From Anaeramoeba flamelloides (taxonomy: Eukaryota; Metamonada; Anaeramoebidae), in assembly GCA_027625915.1 (NCBI GenBank), contig JANTQA010000012.1, forward strand, positions 10,626,501-10,690,500: a stretch of DNA of 64,000 bases. Direction: 5' to 3'. Shown here piece after piece: positions 24,125-36,452 of this stretch; the stretch's first letter is position 1; each line of letters starts with the position of its first letter. The notes below the pieces were generated by a model. That model was not told the DNA's origin and ran no database searches. It saw only the letters and a program-made list of their open reading frames with translations. The position numbers were made by a program, and so were the translations under genes.

Positions 24125-25439
24125 ATCAAAAAAAATATATTACTAATGAATGGGAATTAATATACAAAACAAATTTTAGAATGTTATGTTAAAATATCTT
24201 GATGAAATGAATAAATAATTTAACAGTGTATTTAAGGTCAATTTATAGTTGGTGAATAGTCCCCAAAAAGTAATATGGAAAAGTGTATTGTGTCTTAATC
24301 CTTAAAAATAAGAATTTTTTAATGCTTAGACCAACCTTTCAAAACTTTTTTTTTTTTTTTCACTATTAACTTTGATTGATAAATAATAAAATCACAAGAA
24401 TCAAGAAAAATTGTCTAATTTTACATTTTTTTATTAACTATTTTATTTTTGAAGGTAACTCTACAATTTTAAATTATAAAATTTTCTTTCTAAGATTTTT
24501 TTTTTATAAATTTTATATCTACAACTTTTGAAAAATTAATTTGAAAAAAAAAAAATCAATGAAAAAGAAGTACAAATGTTTGTCCATTTTTAATTCAAAT
24601 GGTGGGATTGGGTAATCTTTGATTCTATTTAAATTTCAAATCATATTATAGTTATTGTGGATTATTTAACTGGTTAAAAAACTCAAAAAATCTTCTAGTG
24701 GATTGAATTGAAAATTCAAAACAATAAGTACTTTGTATTGAATTTAAAAATGGAGTTAAATTCTGATTATCTTCAAGACCAAAATTATTTTTAATGCTAT
24801 TTTCCAAATTGAATTATTGTTTATGAAATGTTTGATCCATTTTTAATTTTGATAGGCAAGTTCACAACATGGTATATCTCCTCATAATTAAAAAAAAATA
24901 ATCATTAGTTGAAGAAAAAAAATATATTATTGTCTCTAATGGAATTTTACAAAAATATACTTTAAAAATAAAATCCCAAAGTTTGGGAATAACTCAGTAT
25001 CCATAATCTACTTATTTATTAAAAAATTACAATAATTATTATAAATGTTGAAAAAATAGTTTTTGTTGAATCAAAAAACAGCTCAAATAAAGTTTTCTTT
25101 TTATTGAATGAAAAAATATCTGGGAAAAGCAAACCAAAGCATTAAATTAAAAATTATATTAAAAATGCTTTTTTAAACCTAGAAAATCCAACTTATAATC
25201 TAAATAAAGACTTTTTATGTTCATTTTTTTTAATTAATAATTAATATCCCAATAATATTTTTTTTTTTTTTTTTTTTTTTAAGTGGGTTTGTAAAAAAAA
25301 AATGTTCAAACTTGTCAAGAGAAATTATTAATATTTCCCAATATTTTCAAGATTTTCAAAACCAGTAAAAGTAATTCAAATTAATCACCCTGATAAAAAA
25401 AAAGGAATAATAGATATGATTAACTGGTATTAGTATTAA
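24125..25439. other. gene-free stretch
   Basis: I see no gene, RNA gene or clear repeat boundary here beyond homopolymer T and A runs (for example a run of about 23 T near 25258-25280). Confidence 0.45.
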
Positions 25440-25722
25440 AGTGTTGGTGGTTTTTTGAAATTTTTTTGTTTTTTTGAAGACATTTATCTCCAAAATTTAC
25501 TCTATTTTTTGAGAAAAAAATTCTATTTGATCCTTTTATTTTTCAAATTTCTTTAAAAAAAAAAAAACTTTAAGAAATCAATATCATATTTACTTAGGGG
25601 TATATTATTGTTGGTTTCTTTGATCATTTAATTTTTAGGGATTCTATAACAAAAAAAAAAAAAACACTTTTTTTTTTGAAATTTGGCATAAACTTTTCGA
25701 AGGGTATTATTTTGACAACAAT
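25440..25722 (-). repeat. E-family TIR element, diverged inverse copy
   Basis: In inverse orientation it follows the element at 47465-47950: TTTACTCTATTTTTTGAGA, TTTGATCCTT..ATTTTT, TATTATTG..TTGGTTTCTTT and a GGTTATTTTGAC-like end can be lined up in order. It is considerably decayed, and its other terminus cannot be placed. Confidence 0.5.
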
Positions 25723-26014
25723 TATCTTTTAAATTTCAAGAAATTTAATAAATATATATGAATAAAATAAATGATCAATTTTTTTGTATCATAGATTGAT
25801 TCAATATTTGATTTATTTTTATTGTATTTTTAAAAAAATATTAAAGGTTTCAGCTTTTTATTTGATTCTAACAAACACTCATAAATTACTAAAAGTAAGA
25901 TTTCAATAAAAAAAATTTTTTTGACAAATTTTTATTTTTCTTTTTTGATCAAAAAATCCAACAAAATTGAATAAGATCTTTGTACTGAAAATTAAAATTG
26001 GGGAAAATGAATTC

Positions 26015-26200
26015 ATCTTAAGGAACTAGTCTCTATTATTTTTTTTTTGATCAATTACTTAGTAAGTGTTCTTTATCTCGAAATATGATGGTTATCCAAA
26101 ATAAAACCGGGTTTTCAAATCTAAATAATTGGCAAAAAATTTTCTGAATCTCTAGTAAATTTTGGTATAAAAATTTAATTGGGAAAATTAGTCCCTTAAA
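26015..26200. repeat. I-family short TIR repeat, copy 2
   Basis: It starts GGAACTAGTCTCTATTATTT and ends AAAATTAGTCCCTT, and contains TTTCAAATCTAAATAATTGG shared with 5670-5855. About 180 bases, non-coding. Confidence 0.55.
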
Positions 26201-26829
26201 AATAATAATCCATTTCTCTAAAGTTGATAAAAAATGTTATTTATTGGGTTTAATTTGATCACTTGTGTTAATAATTACTCTATTGCCTTTATGAAAATAA
26301 TTTAAAACAAGTGAAAAGTCACTTTAACAAAAAATGTTTTATTTTGTTTCTAATAACTTTGGCAATTTCCCTTCTAGAATTTTTTTTTCGTTTTTAACTT
26401 GTACTTCTAACCATTTAATTCCAAATTTTCACTAACAAGTATTTAACTGAAACCTTAATCACAAAAAATATTTTAATTAATTACTTTTTTTCAATTTTAT
26501 CTCGTGTGGTCAAATTATTCTCATTAATAAATTAAAAGGGATATCTAAAAAGGTTGTCAATTTCCCTGTTTCTGAATTCTCTCTTTTATCCTTGAAGTTT
26601 TTGCTTTGATTTGGAATTATAACTAATAAGTCCTTGAAATTCTGAATTCTAAGAATTAATTCTTTGAATGAAATGTGCTGTTGTTTCAATCAACCTTTCC
26701 TTTTCAAAAAAGGGGGGTTTTAAGTTACTCTTTTGGTTGACTAACAATTTTTTAGCTCTAAAAAAATGGATTTAAAACATTTTTCAATTTTTGCTTTTTT
26801 TTTGATTTTTTCTCAAAACAATTATTTTT

Positions 26830-29800
26830 ATGGCGACCAATCAAGAAAAACATGCAATTGTTTTGCTTGGAGGAGGATCAGGTATCAATTAAAGACAACT
26901 CATACAACTATTTCCTTTTTTTTTAACACTTTATTGCTCTTAATCTTTTGTATTTTATGTATTCTCAAAAATTGATTTTATAGTTGGAAAATCTTGTTTA
27001 ACAATTCAGTACCTTCAAGGGAGGTTTGTTCAAGATTACGATCCTACAGTCGGTTTGATAATTTTTACTTTTTATTCGAATTTTTGCTTTTGAACTATTT
27101 TTTCACTTCTTAAAGTCCAAATTCTTTTTCCGTACATTTTCTACTTTAACAAAACCACACCCACTAAATTATTAACCCATCCCAATTGCCCTCTTCTTAT
27201 CTATATTTTTTTTTTTTTCTTTTTCTGATTTTAGAGGAGAGTTATACAAAAATCACTGTAATAGACAATAAACCAGCAACCCTTCAACTATTTGACACAG
27301 CTGGCCAATCAGAATTTAGGACTGTTGAAAATTTACATTTACAAAAAGGAGATGCATTTTTTTTGGTTTTCAGTTTAACTTCACGAACAAGTTTTGCAGC
27401 AATTCGAAAAATCTTCGATCGTATCAAAAAAATTAGGGAAACAAGTGTTCCAATTTTAATTATCGGGAACAAATCAGGTGAGTCTTTGTTTTGTTTTTTA
27501 AACTTCCCTTACTTTTTTCCCTTTTAATTTTAAGGTTGAAAAAAGTCTGTTAATCTTGAGGTTATAATTTGGTTTGAAAATTTGGACTTTGATTAACTTT
27601 TTTTTTTTTTTTTTTTTTTTGTGAATAATCAGACTTAACGTCCGAAAGATTAATACCACGAGAAGACGCAGAGGACTTTGCGAAGAAAATGAGTAGTCCA
27701 TATTTAGAAACGTAAGATTTCTTTTGAAGAATTTTAGTTTTTTCTTTTCATTTTCTTTTTTTACATAAAAATATTAACTTAATAATACCAACCATTACAG
27801 CAACTTCAAAAAAAAGCAAATATTTCTATTATTGTGTTTTTGATTCTTTTTTTCCAAACATGCAAAATTTTGGTTTTGTATTAAAATTTTTCAATTCTTT
27901 GAAAGTAAAACTTTATTCCATACAAATCACCTAAAGTGAGACATGGATTTTATTTTTAAACAACTACTTTGTATTTGAAATTGTATTGGCAAAAAGTGTT
28001 ACAGAAAAAAAAATATTTTCATGGAAAATAAATTCGAAAAAATTTTTTTTTGCTTTTTTTTAAAAAAAATAGCAAAAATTTTTAATGTAATTGCTAGTTA
28101 AAAAATAAATTTCCAAAAGTTATTATTTTGTGAGGGTATTTTGAAAATACCATTATTGGATCTAAAAGGTAAACCATTTGAAATTTTATTCCTACAATTT
28201 TTTTGCAAAATAAATGGAACAAAAATTTCATTCACTTTCCAAAAAAAGATTTTTAAATCAGGCAACATTTCAAATTTTTGATATTCTTTAAAAAAGCCTA
28301 CCGTTCAGGAAAAAATGTGAAACACAGTTTTTCTTTGGGAGCATTAATAGATCCTGAAAACGAAAAGTAAAACCAATGTAAAAGAAGAAACTAATTAACT
28401 CCAAATAATAATCCATTATATTATTTTTAACCAACTAAACACAATTTAAATCTACTAATTTATTGAAATTGTTAATGTAGTTTTGGAGATCTGCAAAAAT
28501 AGTCAATTTTTTGAACAAATTTTTAATAATTGATCAACCAAACAAATAATCCGTACCAAAAGATAGTATTAAAAAAACTGTTTTGAACAAATTTTTAATA
28601 CCGTTATTTTCCAATTAATAAATGAAAATTTTTATTTCAAGTTCCAAAATGTATATTAATTATTACTGTTACAATCAAATTAACAGAGGAAAAATTCAGT
28701 CTTAGATTCCAATAAGCTAGTTTAATTAAATGTCTAAAAATATCATTTCTAAACGATTAGTTAATTATTTTAGGGTTTTCAACTAATTATTCATATAAAA
28801 ATATTTTGGAGAATTTGAATGAAAAATTTTCATTTTTTAATTGGAAAATAATAGTAATTGATCAATCAAAGAAAAACCCCTACCAAAAGATAGTATTAAA
28901 AAAACTGTTATTGTGTTGAATACTTCGTTTGGTCTTTTTTTATTAATTTATTTTGTCTTTTATTAATTGATCTTACTTTTCATTTTTTAGGTTTCTGTTA
29001 TTTCTGTTTCCAATTAATAACCATGCTTCAATTTTTTTCCCTGTTTCACTTTTTTTCCTGAACGGTTAGTTTGAATTTTCAGTTTCTATTACATTTCCAA
29101 GTCAAAATTGTATTTCACTTTTTTTCCAGAACAGTTAGGTTATTAATTTCCCTTTTTGAGTTGGTGGCGTTTGCGATTTATTTTAATTCTTAGTCTGTGT
29201 TTTTTTTTTGGATGGTTGAATGAAAATTTAGATCTTTTTTATTTTGTAATAAACAGATTAAAATTTTTTAAAAAAATCAAAAAAAGCTTGTTTTTGTTTA
29301 CCACTAATAAAACACTTTTGAAAAGGCAAATAAAAAATTTAAAAGTGATTTTTTGGAAAATTATAAATTTTGATTCAACACGGTAAAGGAGTGTCGGAAA
29401 TTTAAGCTCTCTGGGGATTGAAATACAATGCTGAAACCCAAAAAAAAACATTTAATTAATTATATATCAAAGAAAAGTCAAAATATTACAATTTTTTTAA
29501 CTTTTCTGGTTTTTTGAAGAAAAATTAGGAAAATCATTATTGCTTATTGATCCAAAAACTTTAATGAATTTCCGAACAAAACAAGGCAAATTGAAAATCG
29601 GCTTTTGTTTACCCCCCTGTTGAACTTTCACCAATTTATATCATATTTTTTCAAGTATATCAATACACTTACCCTAAACATTACAAGACTTTAAAATAAA
29701 GGGGAACAACCCAGGTAAAAGAAGATTTTGGATTTTCAAACCCTTTCAATTTAAATTTCGAATTCTGGTTGTAAAAAATATTTTGTCCAAATTACAAAAT

Positions 29801-32682
29801 TTTGAAAAAAAAAAACCTAAATTTTAACAAAATCACTCAACATAACAATTCTTTAAGTCAACACATGTTTTGTTTTTCAGAAAAATAATATTCGCTGAAC
29901 ATGAAATTCGGATACCTTTTAATGTACTCTGTCAATTTTAACGGACTTTGGTAAGTTGTAGTATTCATTGTGACAATAAATGTTTGGCCATTCATAGGCT
30001 GAACCGTGGTGGAAAGGTAGTTATAAGATTCGGAAGTAATTGCAGGAGATGATGGGTGCTTCTGGGATAGCAATATAAAAGTTTTACAAAAAAATCTTAA
30101 TAGTCATTTTTTAAAACTACAAACAGGAAAAATCAATTTCAGCTCTAGGATTGATTGAAAGACTAACTAGGGGCACCAATAAAAATACTGAAAGAGTCAC
30201 AAATTTGTACAAAAAAAGATTCTGAATTCTTTTTGAACAAGAAAAGGAAGAAAATAGAGTGCAAACAAAAATGCTAATTAGAGCTCCTGATTGTTTCATA
30301 GTTGTTTTATAAAATCTGAAAAAAGAAACAAAGTTAAACATGTTTTTTAATTGTATATAATAAAAGAATCCCATAACCCACAGAAATCACAGAAATCACA
30401 TAAATCTAAAAATAAAAATACGTTACAAGGAAAAGAAGAGATCACAAAAATCATAGAAACCACAGAAACCGAAAAATGAAAATAAACCCACAATTGTAAA
30501 TATGGAATGTTGTAAAAAAATAGAGTTTTTAATAATTTTGGAAATAAATAAAAAGTCCCATGCATTTACCCAAAATTTGGTAACTGCGAACGAAACACCC
30601 TGTTTTAATTTTTGTGCTTGAATGGATTTTCAATCTAAAATCGTTTGGTAAATACCAATACATTGTTTTGAAATTTGGTTTTTTTTTTTTTAAATCGGAA
30701 GATTGGTTTTCACCAAACAGTTTTTTCATTAAAATTATTATTATTCCATTAAGATAATCAGATATTATATCCACAATTACGAAATTTTGGGTAAATGCGT
30801 GGGGTTCTTTATTTATCTCGAAAATTGTAAAGCCTATATTTTAGCAACATTCATATTTACTCTTGTGCAGTACTGTAATTTGAAATCTAAATGAGATAAA
30901 TTTTCATTGTCTATCTATTTTCAATTCTGAAATCTGACTTTCATTTGGGTTTTTTAGTTCACCTATGATATATAGCCAGGTATAGCACAAAAAAGTACCA
31001 AACAAGCAAATAGATATCACAAGTTATGATCTATTTCTCTTAAAACTCTTTTTGTAAAAAAAAAAAATATGAGAAAAAGAAGTGAATTTTTTTTTTTCCA
31101 TTTATTCTCCAAATACCAGAATTTCAAAAATTATGACTCGTGTGAATAATCCTCTTTTATGTTTATTATAAACAGATAAAAACTTGGTATTTTAAAAATT
31201 AAAAAGCGAATTATTCATCAGATTTTATAAATAGTTGCCATTTAACACACAAGAATTGTTTTTTTTTTTTTCAATTTAGTCTTTTTCTAGATCCAAAAAT
31301 TTTTGAAATATAAACCCCATTCCAAAAATTTGGACACACCCAAAATCAAAAATATGAAAAAAACCCAATTTATTATATTTTTCCAAACTTAAGATAAAAA
31401 CACATTTAAGTTACCCAGTATTGACATTTTTATAAGTAATCATTTTTATCCAAATAAAAGAAAAAAATATAAAACTCAAAAAAAAAAAAATTGGTATGTA
31501 CAAAATTATGAAACGAGCGGAACAAAAAATGTATTGGTAAATTTGTTGAAATTTCACCAACAATTATTGATCGATCAAATGATAAGATACCATCGACCAA
31601 GTGTATGTGATTTTTCAATTTAACAACCCCAACGTTAAAACCTTCGATCAACCATCGAAAATAATTTTCCAGATCTAAAGAAACAGATTAAGTAACTGGA
31701 AAAAACGAAATGAAAAACAAGACAAAAAAGACAAAAAATGAAATGGTTTGTAAAATCAAAATTATTGCCAAATTGAATTTAAAGTGTGGTATTGCTATTC
31801 TTTCAACAGTTTAAACTGTGTTCAAAATTTTGGAATTTGGTTTCGTTTCGTATTTAAACCACGAAAATAAAAATATTCCCCACCCCCTTTCTTGGCTTAC
31901 AAATTGATATTCCACGGGCGAATCGGATAAAAAAAAATAAAAAAAACAAGATACAATTTCCATTGGTTTAGAAAAGAGTCCTAGTGCGATAATTTTGGAA
32001 AAAAATGGATCTCAAGTGAACACAAAATAATTAGTCAAATAAAAATGTTTTTATCTCTTTCAAATGCACTTCTATGTGATTTCTCAAACAATAAAGTTAG
32101 AAAAGAATAATTCTTTTCCCACTTCTTAAAAAAAAAAACAATAGCGTGTACCTAATAAGAATGATTACATAAATCGTCATTGGAATAATTGTTTTATATC
32201 AGTTCCAACTTGTTCAAAATGCCAAAAAAAAAAAAAAAAAAATCAAGGAAATAATGCAAAAAAAGTGATAAATTTGTGAAATATTTATTTCTAATTTCTA
32301 TGATTTCTGTAATATCATTAATTTCTGTAATTTTATTGATTTCTATGAATCTTTAATTTCATTTTCATTGGTTAAAAATAATATAAAAGCTGTTTTAAAA
32401 GGTATTCAAAGATATGAAAATTAAATATAAATATATAATATTCATTTTATTCTATGATCATTGCTAATCCCAAATATACTACTTTGTGAATAAATAATCA
32501 TTAATTATAGATCTGCAAAAACTGGTGAAAATGTTACTGAATGTTTTGAAACCCTTGTAAGATTACTTCGTGAGAGCACACCAAAAAAAAAAGAGAAAAA
32601 AACCGATGAAAAAAAAAAAAAAGGGGCAGATTTAAATGAAATACCAACCGATAAAAGTGGTGGGTGCTGTACTATTCTTTAA
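26830..32682 (+). CDS. Ras-family small GTPase (five exons)
   Basis: Exons 26830-26881, 26984-27052, 27235-27477, 27633-27711 and 32511-32682 join in frame at GT-AG sites to 204 residues. All Ras motifs are present: P-loop GGGSVGKS (14-21), effector loop YDPTVEESY, DTAGQ (61-65), NKSD (119-122), ETSAK (147-151), and a C-terminal CTIL prenylation box (201-204) after a Lys-rich segment. The effector loop is nearly that of Ras/Rap (YDPTIEDSY), and the catalytic Gln is retained. It should cycle between GTP and GDP at the cytoplasmic membrane face, and the final Leu favours geranylgeranylation. The first three introns are 102, 182 and 155 bases; the fourth is 4.8 kb. An ATG at 26766 is out of frame. 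The subfamily (Ras versus Rap) is unresolved. Confidence 0.94.
28298..29069. repeat. J-family TIR element, copy 1 (with internal duplication or insertion)
   Basis: Ends CTACCGTTCAGGAAAAAATG and, inverted, CTAACCGTTCAGGAAAAAAA form inverted repeats of nearly 30 bases. Internal blocks (TTTGGAGATCT, CCAAAAGATAGTATTAAAAA) recur at 39745-40115 and 43080-43565. The block CCAAAAGATAGTATTAAAAA occurs twice within this copy, flanking about 300 bases with their own inverted arms, suggesting an insertion with duplication of nearby sequence. Confidence 0.6.
29858..30374 (-). other. unidentified open segments on the antisense strand of the Ras intron
   Basis: Two segments have protein-like wording. One (30374 to about 30120) includes MKQSGALISIFVCTLFSSF, which resembles a signal peptide, followed by a second hydrophobic stretch. 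The other (about 30059 to 29858) follows a TGCTATCCCAG acceptor-like site and reads KHPSSPAITSESYNYLSTTV onward to a TGA. I could not find a splice that joins them in frame. This may be a nested gene, a relic or chance; the family is not recognised. Confidence 0.28.
30541..30820. repeat. H-family TIR element
   Basis: Inverted arms of about 40 bases, AAATAAATAAAAAGTCCCAT then GCATTTACCCAAAATTT on the left and the matching inverse at 30780-30820 on the right, enclose about 200 non-coding bases. Only one copy was noticed in the window. Confidence 0.75.
31311..31844 (-). mobile_element. Tc1/mariner-like non-autonomous element, copy 3
   Basis: Ends CCCATTCCAAAAATTTGGAC and (inverse) CCAAATTCCAAAATTTTGAA. 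Its length equals copy 2 (534 bases). The minus strand reads DRSIIVGEISTNLPIHFLFR, the best-preserved version of the transposase-like N-terminal fragment. The rest of a transposase is absent, so it cannot be autonomous. Confidence 0.78.
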
Positions 32683-33639
32683 ACAAATTTATGGTTATTG
32701 GTGTGGTAATTATCCCGGGTTTTATGTTTAAAATAATGCTGATGAAAATGGTTATAATATTCTCGAAAATATCCAAACTCTATTATCGATCATTTATATT
32801 TTATCATTTAATTTTTTTTTAATCTTTATTATTTTTTTTATTCTCTTTTTATTTTTAAATATAATCCTTTCTTTTTCTTTTTCTTGCTCTTCTTCTTGTT
32901 CTTCTTCTTTTTCTTTTTTGATTATTTTCATTTTCTATTGTAAATTTTTCCTATTATGTGCTTATGGTTATTCTTTCAATTTAAATTAAGCAAATTCTCA
33001 AGTTGAAAAATTAACAATTTTATACGAATTTCAAATTATCTTTTCGTTAGTTTTATCTTTTTATCTTTTTCTTTATTTATTTATTTTTTTTTTGTGCTTT
33101 ATTTATTTTATTCTCTTATATATACTTTTTTTTTTTTTCTTACTTTTTTTTATATTAAATTTTTTTAAAATGTAGAAAAATATATATCAAAATTTTATTA
33201 TTTTTATTTCTCTACTTTTGTAATATTATTTTTTTGATATTAAGTCTTTGGGTAAGCTGTGCTTTAAATTTCAATTCGTGGTCGATTTAAAATTTTGTGA
33301 TATAGATCGAAAATAGTTCATTTGTAAAACTATGATATCCTGTAAAAAGTGCGATATTTGATAAAATCATGATATTGAATAAATTAATGAGACATTTATA
33401 CACATGATTTTTAACCAAAATAGTGTCTTTAAATATTAATCAGAGAATAAATGTTTTGATAATTTTTAGAATAATTTTCAATATTTCTAATTTTGAAAAA
33501 GTTTTGTTGATAAAAAAAAAAGTCACCAAATGTAAAAAAAAATTACTTTTTTTACTTTAAAAAGTTAAAACCAATTTTAAAAAATGAATTAATAACCTAC
33601 AACAAAAAAAAAATTCACCAATGGTTTAAAGATTCATTT
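32683..33639. other. gene-free stretch downstream of the Ras gene
   Basis: It holds the 3' UTR and a pyrimidine-rich region (about 32850-33170: long T runs with CTTCTT and TTTATT motifs). No gene or RNA gene was recognised. Confidence 0.45.
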
Positions 33640-34470
33640 TTTTAAAAGCGGTTTTACAGAGTCAATTATTATATGGATTGGAAATATTTGATCTAACACA
33701 AAAAGACTTCAATGTAATCGATGTATGGATAAATAAAAAAATAACAAAATTTTTATTAATAAATCCACATTCTCCCAGACTTATTTATAAAAAAGAAGCC
33801 AAAATCGACACAGCAAGAATAACGATATATAAAAGAAGATTTAAACTAATTCAAAAATTAAAAATTTTGGATTTTAATCATATAGTTGATAATCTTAAAT
33901 TTAGAGAGTAGAAATTCGAAAAGATTAACTGGCAAACGAACACCTTAAAAGAACTCGAAATTGAACTCGAGAAATATAGTATCAAACAAATATAAAATAG
34001 TCCCAGTTGGAAAGTTCATAAATATTTAAAAATAATTCCTATTCAAAATAATATTAACAAACAACAAAGATATTTAAAATGGGGGGGTTCCACTTCGGTT
34101 TTAAAACTCAGAAATTTTACAAATTATCTAAGCAGATGCTCTTAAGTTATGAACAAAGATAAATCAAAATTTTGCAAATTATGCAAAAAATCAAAAAATT
34201 TGGATATCATTGAAGATTTGGATCATTTTCTCATCAACTCAGCCTATGAAAATAATCGTTGAATTTGGATATCTGAATTAAAAAAAAACTAATATATCTA
34301 ATATATTAAATAATAATAATATTTTTAATATTATTATTAAAAAAGATTCATTATATTTATTATTACTCATGGGTAATAGACTAATTTAGGAGTTTTTATT
34401 AAAATTTCTAAATAAAAATTTAGGAATTCGGGTCAACAAGAGGGATTAACAACTCCTCCGTTAAAAAATA
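33640..34470 (+). mobile_element. degraded 3' fragment of a LINE (non-LTR retrotransposon)
   Basis: An open stretch at about 33655-33911 reads QLLYGLEIFDLTQKDFNVID and ARITIYKRRFKLIQKL, wording typical of the region after the reverse transcriptase of LINEs. It is followed by stops and then FCKLCKKSKNLDIIEDLDHF, which matches the terminal CxxC...H zinc-knuckle with the final Cys replaced. The last readable stretch, GLTTPPLKNK and stop, lies near 34440-34470. Several stops and frame changes make it inactive. The 5' part, including the reverse transcriptase, is absent. Confidence 0.7.
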
Positions 34471-34619
34471 AATAAAAAAAAAATTACTTTTTTTTCTTTA
34501 AAGAGTGAGTTATAAAAGTTTACCTATTTATCATTAGTTATCTCAGAATTTAAAAAAATGAGTTAAAAATTTAGATTTTATTCACTTATATTAGATTTTT
34601 GAAAATTCTTTTTTTTTTT

Positions 34620-34876
34620 CAATTTATTTATTTATTTATTTAGAGAAAGGAGTAATTAAAGTAAATTAATTAAATAAAAAAAAGAGATCAAGTATATTAA
34701 TATATATATATATATATATATAAAGAATAATACTATCATTTCCATGACCGTATATAAACTATCCGATGTCGTTTGGTTTTCCAGAATATACAGGAGGGGT
34801 AAAAATACGATAGAAAGATTATCGATTACAGATAAAATTTCAACGGTATTTGATTAATAATTGGTATTCCACTGTT
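34620..34876 (-). repeat. C-family SINE-like unit with (TAAA)n tail, copy 2
   Basis: On the minus strand it runs from GTGGAATACCAATTATTAAT through ACGGTCATGGAAATGATAG, a (TA)n run (34698-34722) and CTTTAATTACTCCTTTCTC to a (TAAA) tail, as in 13919-14215. It lies about 150 bases beyond the LINE fragment and could be that LINE's tail or a SINE borrowing it. Confidence 0.4.
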
Positions 34877-34889
34877 GTTGCGTTTTTTT

Positions 34890-35440
34890 TTTAATCCAAA
34901 AGAATGGAGTGAAATCTTTGATTTTGAACAATTCTTTGGAATTGAAAAAAACCCTAGACACTGCGCCTCTAAGTGGGGTACTAGGTGCCCGAATTTATAT
35001 AGATATTTTACTATTTTAAGTATTTTTTGTTTTCACTTTATTTTTATTCTTTTTTCTTTAATACATTAAGTTTTCGAACCACATGGGTATTCTTTTTTTT
35101 TTTCTTATCTTTTTATTTAGAATGTTATTAAATATTCGTTAGGTTTTTTTGAGATTTTCTATTTATTTGGAAAATCAATAGATTTACGTTAGATTTTTTT
35201 TGAGTTTTCTATTTATTAGGAAAATTATCGATTTTCGTTAGGTTTTTTTTACTTTTTGAAATAAAACGAAATTTTATTAAAATTTTCTTTTTATTTCAAA
35301 AGGTAAAAAACACCTAGAATACTTCACAAATAAAATAGAAAAACTCAAAAAACCTAGAACACTTCACTGGATAAAAAAGAAAAATTCAAAAACACCTAGA
35401 ACACTTTACAAATAAAAAAGAAAACTTCAAGAAAACCATT
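34890..35440. repeat. A-family palindrome cluster, second site
   Basis: AAAAGAATGGAGTGAAATC with its inverse, GTTAGGTTTTTTTGAG, ATTTTCGTTAGGTTTTTTTT, the core AAATAAAACGAAATTTTATT with its inverse, and three CCTAGAACACTT-type arms repeat the modules seen at 13560-15145. Here too the cluster is next to a C-family unit. Confidence 0.65.
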
Positions 35441-35990
35441 ATTAGTTTTTTTTTAATTTTTGTTTTGATAAGAAAAGTGATAAATTTTCAGAATAAAACA
35501 AGAATTAAAAAAAAAATTGATTTTAACTTTTCCAGAATTAAAAAAAAAAAACAGTAAAATATTAAACTTTTCACTTTTTTTAGACTTTTAGAAAGGCTAT
35601 ACATTTTAAAAAAACTCTATAAAATAACTAATTTAAATAAGGAATTTTGTTGAAATAATAGAGACTTAATCAATTATCCCAAAAATCATATCCACTATAA
35701 AAATTAGGTTTATTTTTGTGCTAATTCTTATTTGGGTTCTAATTTTAGAATATCCAAAAAGATTCGAAATATTTAGATGATTTCTTCAGAGATCTGTTTT
35801 TATAAGAAGGATGATTTTTTTAATAAAAATTTCATCCTAGCAAGTTTTGTAACTAATTGGGATAAATAATAAAGCAAATAATGAAATGGAAAAGATCTTA
35901 CGGTGCAATTGTGCAAAAAGGTGTAAATTTTTATTGTTTTTATTTAAGGGGTTCTAATAAGATGTCTTTGTGTGAAAATCAATTCCAGGG

Positions 35991-36046
35991 ACTAATTTGT
36001 GACTAAATTTCATCGAGAGTTTGTGCCTTAAAAGTGAAAATGACTA
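35991..36046. repeat. half copy of the B-family MITE
   Basis: The segment ACTAAATTTCATCGAGAGTT through GTGCCTTAAAAGTGAAAATG matches only the right arm of the complete copies; the left arm was not found nearby. Confidence 0.6.
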
Positions 36047-36224
36047 AAAGTCATTCCCGATAAAATTATTTCTTTTTCTTTTAAGGGTTTTAAATTGGTG
36101 AGTTGATCTTGTTTAATAAAACATTTTAGGTTTTCACTCATTCATTCTCTAAAAAATCGAAAAATATTCTTTTTTGTCTTGTTATTTCTAGAAGTTCCCA
36201 TTATTTTGAACCTAAATTCAACTC

Positions 36225-36452
36225 TGACTGTTAATTGTAAAATAAAAAGATCAAAATTTTCATTCAGCATTCCGAATAATCAAATTTCAAGAATTAAAAT
36301 AAATTACCAAACTACCCAATCCAAAAAGTTGTCTACCTAATAATTTCAGTTTCTAATAAGTATTAAAAATTTTGAAATGTTCAATGATTTATAAATCTAA
36401 CCCTGAAAGATGAATGAAAATTTTGTTCTATTTATTTTGCAATAAATAATAT
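36225..36452. repeat. D-family MITE, copy 3
   Basis: TGACTGTTAATTGTAAAATA with ATTTTCATTCAGCATTCC on the left, and the inverse arm ending AATAAATAATA on the right. About 228 bases, non-coding. Confidence 0.7.

Larger units (their letters stand above)
27712..32510 (+). other. 4.8 kb intron of the Ras-family gene
   Basis: It is bounded by AAC|GTAAGA and TTATAG|ATC and splits a Thr codon of the ETSAK motif, so its removal is certain from protein conservation. It contains a J-family element, minus-strand open segments (29858-30374), an H-family element and a Tc1-like copy. Confidence 0.92.
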
